This document shows positions 27,466 to 36,163 of a DNA stretch of 61,838 nt, one piece after another. Origin of the DNA: an uncultured Solobacterium sp. GTDB taxonomy: Bacteria; Bacillota_I; Bacilli_A; Erysipelotrichales; Erysipelotrichaceae. Where the stretch lies: the NCBI GenBank assembly GCA_900547815.1, contig URHY01000003.1, forward strand, positions 1 through 61,838, written 5' to 3'. Under the pieces are notes generated by a model. It was not told the origin of the DNA. It ran no database searches and saw only the letters and a program-made list of their open reading frames with translations. Each line of letters starts with the position of its first letter. Positions within the stretch are counted from its first letter, which is position 1. The position numbers and the translations under genes are program-made.

Positions 27466-28301
27466 TCTATTTAGGTAGTCATGTTTCTTTTAAGGCTCCA
27501 AATTATTTTAAAGGGGCAATTGAAGAAGCTATATCTTATGGTGCCAATGCATGTATGATTTATACGGGACCTCCAAGTAATACGCGTCGTGTCGATGTTT
27601 CTAAATTAAAAATAGATGATGCAAAAGAGTATATGAAAGAACATGATTTTTCAATCGATCGTGTAATAGTGCATGCTCCATACATTATAAATTTGGCAAA
27701 TGCATTAAAACCAGAAACGGCCCTATTTGGACAAGAATTTTTAAAGTCTGAATTAGAAAGAGTACATGCGATTGGTGCAAAAACACTTGTATTACATCCA
27801 GGAAGCCATGTTGGTGCTGGAATGGATGTTGGTATTGAGTGGATCATCAATGGTTTAAATGAAGTTTTAGATAATGATACAACCGATGTTAAGATTGCTC
27901 TTGAAACGATGGCGGGTAAGGGAAATGAATGTGGTTTTACATTTGAACAATTACATAAAATTTATTCTGGCGTACATAAAAAGTCTCGTATTGGGTATTG
28001 TATGGATACATGTCATATTTGGGATGCGGGTTATGATTTAAATCAATTTGAAGATGTACTAAATGAATTTGATTCTATCCTTGGCTTAGAAAATCTATTG
28101 TGCATGCATATCAACGATTCAAAAAATCCATTAAAAGCCCATAAGGATCGTCATGAAAACTTAGGTAAAGGCTATATAGGATTTGATGTATTATATTCGA
28201 TTGTGCATCATCCAAAACTTGAAAATGTTACAAAAATTTTAGAGACTCCATTTATTGATGGAAAAGCTCCATATAAAGAAGAAATCTCAGCGTTGCGCTG
28301 A
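27462..28301 (+). CDS. nfo: endonuclease IV (AP endonuclease)
   Basis: A zinc enzyme that cuts DNA at abasic sites in base-excision repair. The 279-residue TIM barrel shows the metal ligands in V-H-A-P-Y, V-L-H-P-G-S-H, A-L-E-T-M-A-G, C-M-D-T-C-H, H-I-N-D-S-K and H-K-D-R-H-E-N-L-G-K-G. The length is normal. It is coupled to cshB by an ATGA overlap. The stop codon is part of the terminator stem. Confidence 0.95.
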   Translation: MIYLGSHVSFKAPNYFKGAIEEAISYGANACMIYTGPPSNTRRVDVSKLKIDDAKEYMKEHDFSIDRVIVHAPYIINLANALKPETALFGQEFLKSELERVHAIGAKTLVLHPGSHVGAGMDVGIEWIINGLNEVLDNDTTDVKIALETMAGKGNECGFTFEQLHKIYSGVHKKSRIGYCMDTCHIWDAGYDLNQFEDVLNEFDSILGLENLLCMHINDSKNPLKAHKDRHENLGKGYIGFDVLYSIVHHPKLENVTKILETPFIDGKAPYKEEISALR

Positions 28302-28313
28302 GATTTTTTTCTA
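28282..28313. terminator. bidirectional terminator of nfo and ispG
   Basis: An 11-bp stem (28282-28292 with 28296-28306) around a TTG loop, followed by TTTTTTT. The arms include the last codons of nfo. ispG converges from the right. Confidence 0.9.
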
Positions 28314-29360
28314 GAATTTATCAATTTCTTCTTTTAAACGAGCTACGATCTGCTCTTGAGGAATCTTTTCAATAATTTTTCCCTTTTTAATTAATAAACC
28401 TTCTTTCTTACCGCCTGCAATCGCAATATCGGCATGTTTTGCTTCACCAGGACCATTAACTGCACAACCCATGATAGCTACAGTTACTTCTTTATTTACT
28501 GTTTGAAGATAGCTTTCGATTTCATTCACGGCAGGCTCCATATCCCATTGTGTACGTCCACAAGTTGGACATGCGATCAAGTTTGGTACATTTTTAATTA
28601 ATTTACAATCTTTCAACAATTCTTTTACAATAGGAATCTCCTTTTCTGGAGCTCCATTGACACTGATACGAATTGTATTGCCAATTCCTTCGTTTAATAA
28701 TGTACCTAAAGCTAAACTTGATTTAATGGCACTTGTCATCATTGTTCCAGCTTCTGTAACACCTAAATGTAAAGGATAGTCAAATGTTTTTGCGGCCAGC
28801 CTATAAGCTTCAATACAAAGTAATGGATCACTTGATTTAAAAGAAAGCACTGTATCATAAAAATCAAGGTCTTCTAAGATTTGTACATGTCTTTGTGCAC
28901 TTTCTATCATACCTTCAGCTGTTGGCTTGCCATATTTTTCATGAATATCTTTTTCTAGAGAACCACCATTGATGCCAATACGAATAGGTATATGCTTTTC
29001 TTTGCATGCCTTGACGACTTTTTCTACATTTTCTCTTGAACCAATATTTCCAGGGTTTAAACGAATCTTGTCTGCGCCCGCCTCAATACAAGCTAAAGCT
29101 AAACGATAGTCAAAGTGTATATCTGCAACAAGAGGAATATGGATTTGTTTCTTAATGTCGGCAATGGCCTTGGCATCTTCCATATCCATGCAGCTGACGC
29201 GAATAAGTTCACATCCCATTTTTTCAAGGTTTAAAATTTGTTTGGCAACCTCATCTGCCTTTTTTGTTTCAATGTTACACATTGATTGAATAACGACGTG
29301 ATTATTATGTCCAATTTCAAGATTTTTTACTTGAACTTGACGTGTTTCTGTTCTGTTCAT
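28311..29360 (-). CDS. ispG: 4-hydroxy-3-methylbut-2-en-1-yl diphosphate synthase
   Basis: The penultimate MEP-pathway enzyme, a [4Fe-4S] protein of 349 residues. The N-terminal TIM barrel starts TRQVQVKNLEIGHNN. The C-terminal cluster domain has C-P-T-C-G-R and the third ligand in M-G-C-A-V-N-G-P-G-E. This is the short bacterial form. GGAGG precedes the ATG on the minus strand. It is convergent with nfo and pairs functionally with ispH. Confidence 0.96.
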   Translation of the reverse strand: MNRTETRQVQVKNLEIGHNNHVVIQSMCNIETKKADEVAKQILNLEKMGCELIRVSCMDMEDAKAIADIKKQIHIPLVADIHFDYRLALACIEAGADKIRLNPGNIGSRENVEKVVKACKEKHIPIRIGINGGSLEKDIHEKYGKPTAEGMIESAQRHVQILEDLDFYDTVLSFKSSDPLLCIEAYRLAAKTFDYPLHLGVTEAGTMMTSAIKSSLALGTLLNEGIGNTIRISVNGAPEKEIPIVKELLKDCKLIKNVPNLIACPTCGRTQWDMEPAVNEIESYLQTVNKEVTVAIMGCAVNGPGEAKHADIAIAGGKKEGLLIKKGKIIEKIPQEQIVARLKEEIDKF

Positions 29361-29462
29361 AGAAAACCTCCATAATTTAAGTATACGCCATTACTTCTTT
29401 TTTTTCCATTTCATCTTGGAAACGTGTATAATATAGAGTGTTCGAATTAAAGGAGGATTCAA

Positions 29463-31538
29463 TTGAAAAAGAGTAGAAAATCAATCAAAAGGGCAAATCA
29501 AAATATTTCTGTGGATCGAGTCATCTCTAATCGTATATTGATTTTTTCGGTTATAATTGCCATATGTTTTTTGGTCATCTTTTTAAGATTGTTCTATCTT
29601 CAGATTGTTTCATATAATGAATATACCGCAAAACGAGAAGACTATACTTCCATCAAACAATATACTTCAGCTCCACGAGGACAGATTTATGATTGTAAGG
29701 GAAGAGTTTTGGCAAAAACTGTGGTGAGTCACAATATTGTGTTTACATCTCCAAATAACATGGATTCAGATGATTATGAATTATATGCCAAACGTATTGT
29801 CAAAGTGTTTAATGTGAGCGCAAAAGATTTTACGGATGAGGATAAAAAACAAGCGTATATTACATATAAATCTTTTTTATCACCAACAGACTCCGAATAT
29901 GCAGCCAATCATTTGTTGACGCAAAAAGAGTTGAAGCAATATAAGAATGGTGCATGGGGTGATAATACAGAAAGTAAAAGATATCAAATTTTAATGAATC
30001 GTATTGGTAAGAAACAAATTGGGGAAATGACGCAAGCTGAATTAAAGATGTGTGTCATTTATCAACGTATGATTGCCAACCAAAGTACAGGACAAGAAAA
30101 CGTTGTTTTAGAAGATGTAAGTGATGATGATGTTGCTTATCTAGTGGAACATAAAACGGAATTTCCTGGATTTGATGTTGATTTTGGTGGGTGGAAACGT
30201 GAATATCCATATGGTGAATCTCTATCGGATATTTTAGGAAGTGTAACTACAAGTACACAAGGTTTACCAAGTGAATTATCAACTTATTATTTGGCAAGAG
30301 ACTATCAATTGAATGCAAGTGTTGGTAAATCTGGCTTAGAATATCAATATAATGATTTACTAGCAGGAACACCAGAAATTGCCAAAATTACTTATGATTC
30401 AAAAGGATTAGCACAAAAAGATGTGATTCAGCAAGCAAAAAAAGGATATGATTTATATCTTTCAATCGATATAGATCTTCAGTCTTCACTTGATAATATT
30501 GTTAAAAATACATTAAGTGAATATGGAGGAACTAAAAATCGTGAAAACTTCAAATCCTTATTTACAACTGTATTAAATCCACAAGATGGCTCTGTACTGG
30601 CAATGTCTGGTTATCAAATGGATCTTGATACAAAGGAAATGACATATTTTGCGACAGGAAACTATATGTCTTTAGTGAATCCTGGATCTTGTATTAAGGG
30701 TGCTACTGTATATATGGGTGAAAGTGAACATGTCGTAAGTCCAGGTGAAGTGATTGTCGATAAAGTTATGAATATTGGTGGTCAGGAATTTGGTTCTTAT
30801 GAAGATCATGGTCCTGTCGATGATGTGAGTGCCTTAGAGGTAAGTAGTAACGTTTATATGTTTAATATTGCGATTCGACTTGCAGGAGCTGTCTATGAAG
30901 AAAAAGAACCATTAGCTGTGGCAGACCTTCAAGGAACTCTAAATAAGATGCGTTCTTATTATTCAATGTTTGGATTAGGAAATATAACGGGTCTTGATGC
31001 ACAGGGCGAAGTGAATGGCTATATGGGTTATGGTTCAGAACCAGGTATGTTACTAAACTATTCGATTGGCCAGTTTGATATGTATACACCATTACAATTA
31101 GCTGTATACGGCGCAACAATCGCATCGAATGGAAATGTATATCAGCCTAGATTAATGAATCATGCTACAGAAGTAAATTCGAGTGAAGTGGTTGTCGCAA
31201 ATGAAAAGAAAGTAAAATCAACATTACCTGAAAAGAATGCTGCCTATTTACAGCGTGTACAAGAAGGCTTTAGAGCCTGCGTTGCCTCTGGCTATTGTAG
31301 TAATCTTTTAAAAGATGTTGGCGTTGATGTTTCGGCAAAAACAGGTACAGCCGAAGTAGGCGATTGGACAACCGCAAACCTTGTAGGTTATGCACCAAGT
31401 AGCGCTCCTACAATGGCATTTGCGTGTTCAGCACCAACTTCAAGTATCAACGATCAGGCTGTTTCACCAAATATTTGTGCAAATAATGTTATGCCAGAAT
31501 TCATAAAAAAATATTTTGAAATTTATCCTGCAAGTTAA
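29463..31538 (+). CDS. class B penicillin-binding protein (transpeptidase)
   Basis: A peptidoglycan cross-linking enzyme of 691 residues. It has a short cytoplasmic tail, one membrane helix (about 27-47), the dimerisation domain beginning A-P-R-G-Q-I-Y-D, and a transpeptidase domain. Active-site motifs are S-C-I-K (Ser409, where most relatives have S-T-x-K), S-S-N (461-463) and K-T-G (626). No PASTA domains are present. It could be the elongation (PBP2) or division (FtsI-like) enzyme; context does not decide. The TTG start is set by AAGGAGGATTCAA directly before it. Confidence 0.9.
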   Translation: MKKSRKSIKRANQNISVDRVISNRILIFSVIIAICFLVIFLRLFYLQIVSYNEYTAKREDYTSIKQYTSAPRGQIYDCKGRVLAKTVVSHNIVFTSPNNMDSDDYELYAKRIVKVFNVSAKDFTDEDKKQAYITYKSFLSPTDSEYAANHLLTQKELKQYKNGAWGDNTESKRYQILMNRIGKKQIGEMTQAELKMCVIYQRMIANQSTGQENVVLEDVSDDDVAYLVEHKTEFPGFDVDFGGWKREYPYGESLSDILGSVTTSTQGLPSELSTYYLARDYQLNASVGKSGLEYQYNDLLAGTPEIAKITYDSKGLAQKDVIQQAKKGYDLYLSIDIDLQSSLDNIVKNTLSEYGGTKNRENFKSLFTTVLNPQDGSVLAMSGYQMDLDTKEMTYFATGNYMSLVNPGSCIKGATVYMGESEHVVSPGEVIVDKVMNIGGQEFGSYEDHGPVDDVSALEVSSNVYMFNIAIRLAGAVYEEKEPLAVADLQGTLNKMRSYYSMFGLGNITGLDAQGEVNGYMGYGSEPGMLLNYSIGQFDMYTPLQLAVYGATIASNGNVYQPRLMNHATEVNSSEVVVANEKKVKSTLPEKNAAYLQRVQEGFRACVASGYCSNLLKDVGVDVSAKTGTAEVGDWTTANLVGYAPSSAPTMAFACSAPTSSINDQAVSPNICANNVMPEFIKKYFEIYPAS

Positions 31539-31553
31539 AATTTTGAAAATGAC

Positions 31554-31583
31554 TTGAAATTGACTTGTAAGTTATGCTAGAAT
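31554..31583 (+). promoter_or_regulatory. rpmG promoter
   Basis: TTGAAA (31554-31559), 18-bp spacer, TAGAAT (31578-31583) with an extended TG motif. Confidence 0.6.
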
Positions 31584-31617
31584 CAACTAGTAATTACTAA
31601 TGTGAGGAGGACTGAAC

Positions 31618-31767
31618 ATGAGAGATCGTATTACATTTAAGTGCTCTGTTTGCGGTGAAGAAAACTATATTGGTACAAGAAATAAGAAAAAACATCCTGA
31701 ACGTATGACTGTTAAAAAATATTGTCCAAAATGCAATCAGCAGACTGAACATAAGGAGAAAAAGTAA
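31618..31767 (+). CDS. rpmG: 50S ribosomal protein L33
   Basis: A 49-residue protein reading MRDRITFKCSVCGEENYIGT at the start. It has two C-x2-C pairs (C-S-V-C, C-P-K-C), so it is the zinc-ribbon form of L33. N-K-K-K-H-P-E-R and M-T-V-K-K-Y are family residues. GTGAGGAGG lies eight bases before the ATG. It is monocistronic, with its own promoter and terminator. Confidence 0.93.
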   Translation: MRDRITFKCSVCGEENYIGTRNKKKHPERMTVKKYCPKCNQQTEHKEKK

Positions 31768-31768
31768 G

Positions 31769-31794
31769 AAAGACCGTTTCATTCGGTCTTTTTT
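31769..31794 (+). terminator. rpmG terminator
   Basis: AAAGACCG (31769-31776) pairs with CGGTCTTT (31784-31791), seven-base loop, T-run. Confidence 0.85.
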
Positions 31795-31806
31795 ATGTAT
31801 TAGACT

Positions 31807-32430
31807 ATGAAAGTACTTCAACAACCACTCGGTCCAGTACAGGCAAATTGTTATTTGGTCATGGATAATCACCATGCTATATTGATTGATCCTGCGGATA
31901 AATTTTTAAATCTTGATGCTATACTAAAAGAAAACGAATGTAATCTTGAAGCCATCATTTTAACACATGCTCACTTTGATCATATTTCAGGTGTTGATAA
32001 GATTGTAAATGAATATCACTGCGACGTTTTTTTAAATCCAAGTGAGTTTGATTTTCTTCAAGATCCAGATTTAAATTCATCCTCAGCCTTTTATATGGAT
32101 GTAACATGTGATGCCAAGTGTAAACCATTATTAGAAGGAAAGAATAAAATTGCAGGATTTGAAATTGAAGCTATGTATTGCCCAGGACATTCAATCGGTT
32201 CAACCGTATTAAAAATAAAGGATTGTTTATTCACAGGAGATGTATTATTTCAAGGTTCGATTGGAAGAATGGACCTTGTAACAGGTTCTGTTTCAAGTAT
32301 GAAAAAATCTTTAAAAAAATTGTATCAACTCGATCAAGACTATAAAGTTTATCCAGGTCATGGTCCATCCACTACTTTATCGCAAGAGAAAAAATGGAAT
32401 GAAAGTTTAAAATATGCAGAAATTTATTAG
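31807..32430 (+). CDS. metallo-beta-lactamase-fold hydrolase, YqgX/GloB-like
   Basis: A 207-residue single-domain protein with the metal motif T-H-A-H-F-D-H near residue 57, further ligands in P-G-H-S-I-G-S and F-T-G-D-V-L-F, and a closing Y-P-G-H-G-P-S. It is of the glyoxalase-II-like type; the true substrate is not shown. In Bacillus, yqgX lies beside comGA as well, which supports the call. No ribosome site precedes the ATG, and the rpmG terminator ends 12 bases upstream, so the message is probably very short-leadered. Confidence 0.85.
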   Translation: MKVLQQPLGPVQANCYLVMDNHHAILIDPADKFLNLDAILKENECNLEAIILTHAHFDHISGVDKIVNEYHCDVFLNPSEFDFLQDPDLNSSSAFYMDVTCDAKCKPLLEGKNKIAGFEIEAMYCPGHSIGSTVLKIKDCLFTGDVLFQGSIGRMDLVTGSVSSMKKSLKKLYQLDQDYKVYPGHGPSTTLSQEKKWNESLKYAEIY

Positions 32431-32448
32431 AATTTCTGCTTTTTTTTT
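32416..32448 (+). terminator. terminator between the hydrolase and comG
   Basis: GCAGAAATT (32416-32424) pairs with AATTTCTGC (32431-32439), then nine T. The stem overlaps the stop of the hydrolase gene. Confidence 0.88.
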
Positions 32449-32473
32449 CGTATTAGATATAGGGGTGATAAAA

Positions 32474-33463
32474 ATGGATGATTTATTAAAGAACCTCATT
32501 GAATATGCGATATTAAAAAAGGCAAGCGACATTCATTTTATTTTGCAGCAGAATCGCTTAAAAATTAAACTTAGAACGCAAACTGAAATGTTGGAAGTAT
32601 ATCAAGATATTTGGCAGCCCGCATTCTTTGAGTATTTGAAATTTATTTCTCGAATGGATCTAACGAATCCTTATACACCACAAAGTGGGCAATTTAAAGT
32701 ATGTATAAACCATCATGATGTATATTGTCGCTTTAGTATGCTTCACAATAATCATGTTCAAACAGGAGTCATAAGAATGTTGAATACGATGCATGCGATT
32801 AAATTAGATGCACTTTCTTTGTGTAAATATGATACAGAATTCTTTCAATCGTTGATTCCATTAAGACATGGATTGGTTATCTGTGTAGGTCCTACAAACA
32901 GTGGTAAGACAACAACGTTACATGCTTTGCTTCATGAAATAGCCAAAGAGAAGAAACATAAGGTAGTGAGCTTAGAAGATCCCATTGAAATCGAAGACGA
33001 TTCTTACTTACAGCTACAAATCAATGAAGGAACTGGATTTACGTATGATGTAGGTATTGAACAATTGCTAAGACATGATCCAGATGTTATATGTATTGGC
33101 GAAACTAGAAACAGCTATACGGCTAAGATGGTGTTAAGAGCAAGTTTAACAGGGCATTTTGTACTTACAAGTATTCATGCCAAAGATGGAAAGGAGTGTA
33201 TTCGTCGTCTTGAGGATTTAGGCGTTTCTAAACAAGACTTATTAAGTGTATGTACAGCTATTATCTCGCAACGTCTATATTCAAATGGAGACAAAAAAGT
33301 ATGTATTTATGAAATCATGGATCAAAAAACATTGGACTATGTCATTCGATATGGAAAGTATCCTCAAAATTTTAAAACGTTATCTTCGAAAATTACAGAA
33401 GGTATTAAAAAAGGATATATCATGGACACACAAGCGGAATACGATTGTATTAGTTTATCGTGA
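32474..33463 (+). CDS. comGA: competence pilus assembly ATPase
   Basis: The secretion ATPase that drives assembly of the competence pseudopilus, 329 residues. Walker A is G-P-T-N-S-G-K-T-T-T (near residue 140) and Walker B lies in the D-P-D-V-I-C-I-G-E-T-R segment. A His-box region (L-T-S-I-H-A-K-D) follows. The start at MDDLLK has AGGGGTG seven bases upstream; a reading that begins 20 codons earlier would start in the terminator stem of the preceding gene. It leads a seven-gene comG operon. Confidence 0.92.
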   Translation: MDDLLKNLIEYAILKKASDIHFILQQNRLKIKLRTQTEMLEVYQDIWQPAFFEYLKFISRMDLTNPYTPQSGQFKVCINHHDVYCRFSMLHNNHVQTGVIRMLNTMHAIKLDALSLCKYDTEFFQSLIPLRHGLVICVGPTNSGKTTTLHALLHEIAKEKKHKVVSLEDPIEIEDDSYLQLQINEGTGFTYDVGIEQLLRHDPDVICIGETRNSYTAKMVLRASLTGHFVLTSIHAKDGKECIRRLEDLGVSKQDLLSVCTAIISQRLYSNGDKKVCIYEIMDQKTLDYVIRYGKYPQNFKTLSSKITEGIKKGYIMDTQAEYDCISLS

Positions 33464-34373
33464 TGAAATCGAACAATTTCATGCCTTAATGAACAATGGA
33501 CTATCTATAGATACATTGATTCATTTAGTTTTTAAAGAAAGTGATGCGATTATTGAACAATTAAAATTGGGAAAAAGTCTGGTTGAGATTTTTTGTATAG
33601 GTCAAAAGAAGCTTTATTTTAAATATATCGAAATTTTATCAAATACTATGAATCTATCGGATGTCTTAGATTGTGTAAATCAAATTGAGAAAAGTTCAAT
33701 CTTGTTTTATGAAAAATTATTAAAGAAAATTGCGTATCCATTTTTCTTATTGATATTTGCATATTTCATGATTTGTTTTTTCTCAAACTATGTCCTTGTA
33801 CAAATGAAAGATTATATTCCCAATAATGTCATTTTAATTTTTGTTCATTTATTAAAATATCTATTTGGAATTACTATCCTTGTGATTGTTCTATATATTC
33901 TTTTGTATTATGTGTTTCTTTATAGATACAATTCAAAATTGAAATGTCCATTTCGTTTAATGAAGAAGATGATTTCTTTACAATTTGTGTGTATGTATCA
34001 AAGTCTAGAAAAAACATGTAGTTCTACGCAAGAAATACTTGAAACTCTATCTTCTATCAAATTTAGTGTTGTAGGAATCGTATCGAGTGAAATATTAAAA
34101 TATTTAATGCAGGGTGTATCTATAGAAGAAAGCTTTAATCGGATAAAAGTATTTGATTCGACATTTAAAAAAATGTTGAATTATGCGCTTGTAGCTAATA
34201 GTATGTCATTCTTTTTAGATCTTTATATTCAGAAGAGTACTTTAGATATTGAAAAGTCTATAAAAAAGATTTCCAATGGGGTTCAAATCTTTTCTTATAT
34301 AAGCATTGGAATCTTGGTTTTAATTGTTTATCAAATTATGATGATGCCATTAAATATGTTGAATCAATTTTAG
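33351..34373 (+). CDS. comGB: competence pilus inner-membrane platform protein
   Basis: A type II secretion F-like protein with three or four membrane segments (about 128-150, 162-190 and 318-338), which anchors pilus assembly to the ATPase. The start is uncertain. Between this ATG and 33489 there is no other ATG, GTG or TTG, and the fold should begin before the L-M-N-N-G-L-S segment there. I therefore take 33351, giving 340 residues, normal for ComGB. That implies an overlap of 113 bases with comGA and no visible ribosome site. Confidence 0.8.
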   Translation: MESILKILKRYLRKLQKVLKKDISWTHKRNTIVLVYRDEIEQFHALMNNGLSIDTLIHLVFKESDAIIEQLKLGKSLVEIFCIGQKKLYFKYIEILSNTMNLSDVLDCVNQIEKSSILFYEKLLKKIAYPFFLLIFAYFMICFFSNYVLVQMKDYIPNNVILIFVHLLKYLFGITILVIVLYILLYYVFLYRYNSKLKCPFRLMKKMISLQFVCMYQSLEKTCSSTQEILETLSSIKFSVVGIVSSEILKYLMQGVSIEESFNRIKVFDSTFKKMLNYALVANSMSFFLDLYIQKSTLDIEKSIKKISNGVQIFSYISIGILVLIVYQIMMMPLNMLNQF

Positions 34374-34389
34374 AAATGGAGAGAAATGT

Positions 34390-34689
34390 ATGGAAAAGAA
34401 AAATGGTTTTACTATTTTAGAAATGATGATTGTGATGTTGATTGTCGCATTGTTGTTGTTGATTACTTTGCCCAATATTCAACAAAAAGAACAGGTGATC
34501 CGTAAAAAAGGTTGTGAAGCCTTACTTGAAATTGTGAATTCGCAAATTATGTTATATGAGATTGATCAATTAGAAACACCGTCAAGTGTACAAGAATTGA
34601 TTGATTTTGGATATTTAAAAAAAGGACAAGATACATGTCCAGATCATAGTAAAGTGGTGATTGAAAATGGACAGGCCATCTCTCAATAA
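34390..34689 (+). CDS. comGC: major competence pseudopilin
   Basis: A 99-residue type IV pilin-like protein. The prepilin peptidase site is G-F-T-I-L-E-M near residue 6 with the conserved glutamate at mature position 5. A membrane helix (residues 7-28) and a small C-terminal domain with two cysteines follow. It is the main subunit of the transformation pilus. GGAGAGAAATGT precedes the ATG. comGD starts inside its end. Confidence 0.93.
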   Translation: MEKKNGFTILEMMIVMLIVALLLLITLPNIQQKEQVIRKKGCEALLEIVNSQIMLYEIDQLETPSSVQELIDFGYLKKGQDTCPDHSKVVIENGQAISQ

Positions 34690-35059
34690 AAATGGGTTTA
34701 CATTCATGGAAATGTTAATTGTACTTTTGATTGTATCTCTTTTAAATTTTGGGTTATATACGAAAATGAATACATCTCTATATGTTTTTATGAAACAAGT
34801 TCAAACACTTTGTATAACGGCTCAAGAAAAGGCTTATGTAGAAAATCGAAAAGTTTCCATAGATATAAATGAAAAGATGGTTGTAGACGAAAAGAATTAT
34901 TTTATGCCTAAAGATGTTGCGTGTGATTCTGTTTCTTTTTATTACAATGCCAAGGGGAATATATCAAAGGCTTTCACATTGTATTGTCAGAATTCACATA
35001 CAAAAATGAAACTTGTCTTTCAATTAGGATCGGGGAGAATACGTCTTGAAAAAGTATAA
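34667..35059 (+). CDS. comGD: minor competence pseudopilin
   Basis: A 130-residue pseudopilin. The processing site is N-G-F-T-F-M-E-M-L near residue 12, followed by one hydrophobic helix. The ATG reading MDRPSL is taken; a TTG two codons earlier is possible. It overlaps comGC by 23 bases, as in other comG operons. It belongs to the tip complex that primes pilus assembly and DNA binding. Confidence 0.85.
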   Translation: MDRPSLNKNGFTFMEMLIVLLIVSLLNFGLYTKMNTSLYVFMKQVQTLCITAQEKAYVENRKVSIDINEKMVVDEKNYFMPKDVACDSVSFYYNAKGNISKAFTLYCQNSHTKMKLVFQLGSGRIRLEKV

Positions 35060-35207
35060 TGGATTTTTGTTGGAAGATGCTTTGTTTGCGCTTTTTGTGA
35101 TATTGGTTTGTGCAAGTTTATTCATAAATGGCTTATATACTGTTTATTTTCAAAGGAATTTAAAGATTGATGAAAAAATTGAGAAGAAATGGTTTCACGT
35201 TGATTGA
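35046..35207 (+). CDS. comGE: minor competence pseudopilin, short, TTG start
   Basis: A 53-residue ORF starting with TTG eight bases after GGGGAG (35032-35037). It has a pilin-type N-terminus (K-K-Y-N-G-F-L-L-E-D-A-L), with the glutamate at position 5 after the glycine, a hydrophobic helix, and then a charged tail. It overlaps both comGD and comGF. Place, size class and processing site all fit ComGE, although it is much shorter than the Bacillus protein. It is easily missed because of the TTG start. Confidence 0.75.
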   Translation: MKKYNGFLLEDALFALFVILVCASLFINGLYTVYFQRNLKIDEKIEKKWFHVD

Positions 35208-35562
35208 AGCTCTATTAGCCTTATTTATAACAAGTCTAATTTCTCTTTTGGGTTGCATGTTGATAAATTTGGCTTTACATTTTGCCCATATAGATGTAGA
35301 TACTCAAAATCAATTTGCGATTCTACAAATAAGAAGAGAATTAAGTATTGTTAGTGAAATTCGAGTGAATGAAGAAAGGTTAGAATATGTTTTAAATCAT
35401 AAAAAGTATGAGTTGTATTTTGATAAAAATCGCATTGTGAAAAGTCCAGGATATGAAATCTATATGGAAAATATAGATTCAGCAAATTTTTATAAGAAAG
35501 AAGATGGTTATTATCTATGGTTTAAAAAGCAAAACAAAACTTATGACTTTGAACTCTATTAA
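35170..35562 (+). CDS. comGF: minor competence pseudopilin ComGF
   Basis: A 130-residue pseudopilin with the cut site R-N-G-F-T-L-I-E-A-L-L near residue 7, a membrane helix, and a C-terminal domain matching the ComGF pattern, rich in Tyr and Lys. The ATG reading MKKLRR is used; a TTG one codon earlier is possible. It overlaps comGE by 38 bases. Confidence 0.82.
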   Translation: MKKLRRNGFTLIEALLALFITSLISLLGCMLINLALHFAHIDVDTQNQFAILQIRRELSIVSEIRVNEERLEYVLNHKKYELYFDKNRIVKSPGYEIYMENIDSANFYKKEDGYYLWFKKQNKTYDFELY

Positions 35563-35911
35563 CGGATATGCGAGTTGGATCAGTCTTGTTTGTTTATTTC
35601 TTGTTTTACAGATTGTGTCTTTTTTAACGCTTGTTACCATTCAGAATGTATACTTATTAAAAGCAAATCAAAAAAATATTTTAGAACTTTCTATTGTAGA
35701 TCATGCCAAGCATATGATTTTACATAACAATCGTATTCGCTTATGTCATACAAAGGATGAAATAATGAAAGATATGGATGAAGTAATCATGAATTACAAT
35801 GTTCATTTTAAGGATTGTTTAACGTATATAGAGTGCAGTTATGAAGATATTTTAATGAGGATTTACTATGATGATAAGGCAATCGTTTCACTTGATATTG
35901 ACGAAAAATGA
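35543..35911 (+). CDS. comGG: putative ComGG pseudopilin-like protein
   Basis: A 122-residue protein with a single N-terminal membrane helix. A glycine precedes it in N-G-Y-A-S-W-I-S, a weak prepilin-like site without the usual glutamate at position 5. It lies last in the comG operon, where comGG normally is, and overlaps comGF by 20 bases. The call is mainly positional. The promoter of the leuS T-box starts inside its last codons. Confidence 0.6.
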   Translation: MTLNSINGYASWISLVCLFLVLQIVSFLTLVTIQNVYLLKANQKNILELSIVDHAKHMILHNNRIRLCHTKDEIMKDMDEVIMNYNVHFKDCLTYIECSYEDILMRIYYDDKAIVSLDIDEK

Positions 35912-35926
35912 AAAAAAAGATAAAAT
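35898..35926 (+). promoter_or_regulatory. leuS leader promoter
   Basis: TTGACG (35898-35903) and TAAAAT (35921-35926), 17 bp apart. The -35 box lies within comGG. Confidence 0.65.
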
Positions 35927-35932
35927 TGATGC

Positions 35933-36150
35933 ATAGCGATGAATTAGAGTAGTAAAAGGAAATGGCAATTTTTAGAGAGCTAAAGTTGGTGAAATTTAGC
36001 ATTGTACAACCTTTGAACTTGCTAAGGAGCTGATGAGTAATGTTATCCGTATACTCTGCGATAAAGAGTTTGAGGGGCACAATGAATATTGTGAACTAAG
36101 GTGGTACCGCGTACAAACGTCCTTAGATTTTAAAGGGCGTTTTTTATTTT
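35933..36150 (+). promoter_or_regulatory. T-box leader of leuS, specifier CTT (Leu)
   Basis: The classic T-box AAGGTGGTACCGCG is at 36098-36111, and the AGAGAG/GGTGAAA stem I elements start near 35973. The specifier CTT (36018-36020) lies six bases before GAGCT, the same spacing as in the two other T-boxes of the window. The bulge TGGT fits a tRNA with A73, as Leu has. The terminator stem is 36115-36124 with 36133-36142, then T. Uncharged tRNA-Leu should allow read-through. Confidence 0.93.
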
Positions 36151-36163
36151 ATAGGAGGCTATT

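Noticed and set aside
36018..36020. An alternative specifier for the leuS T-box
   Set aside because: Other in-phase triplets near here break the six-base distance to GAGCT that all three T-boxes in the window share.
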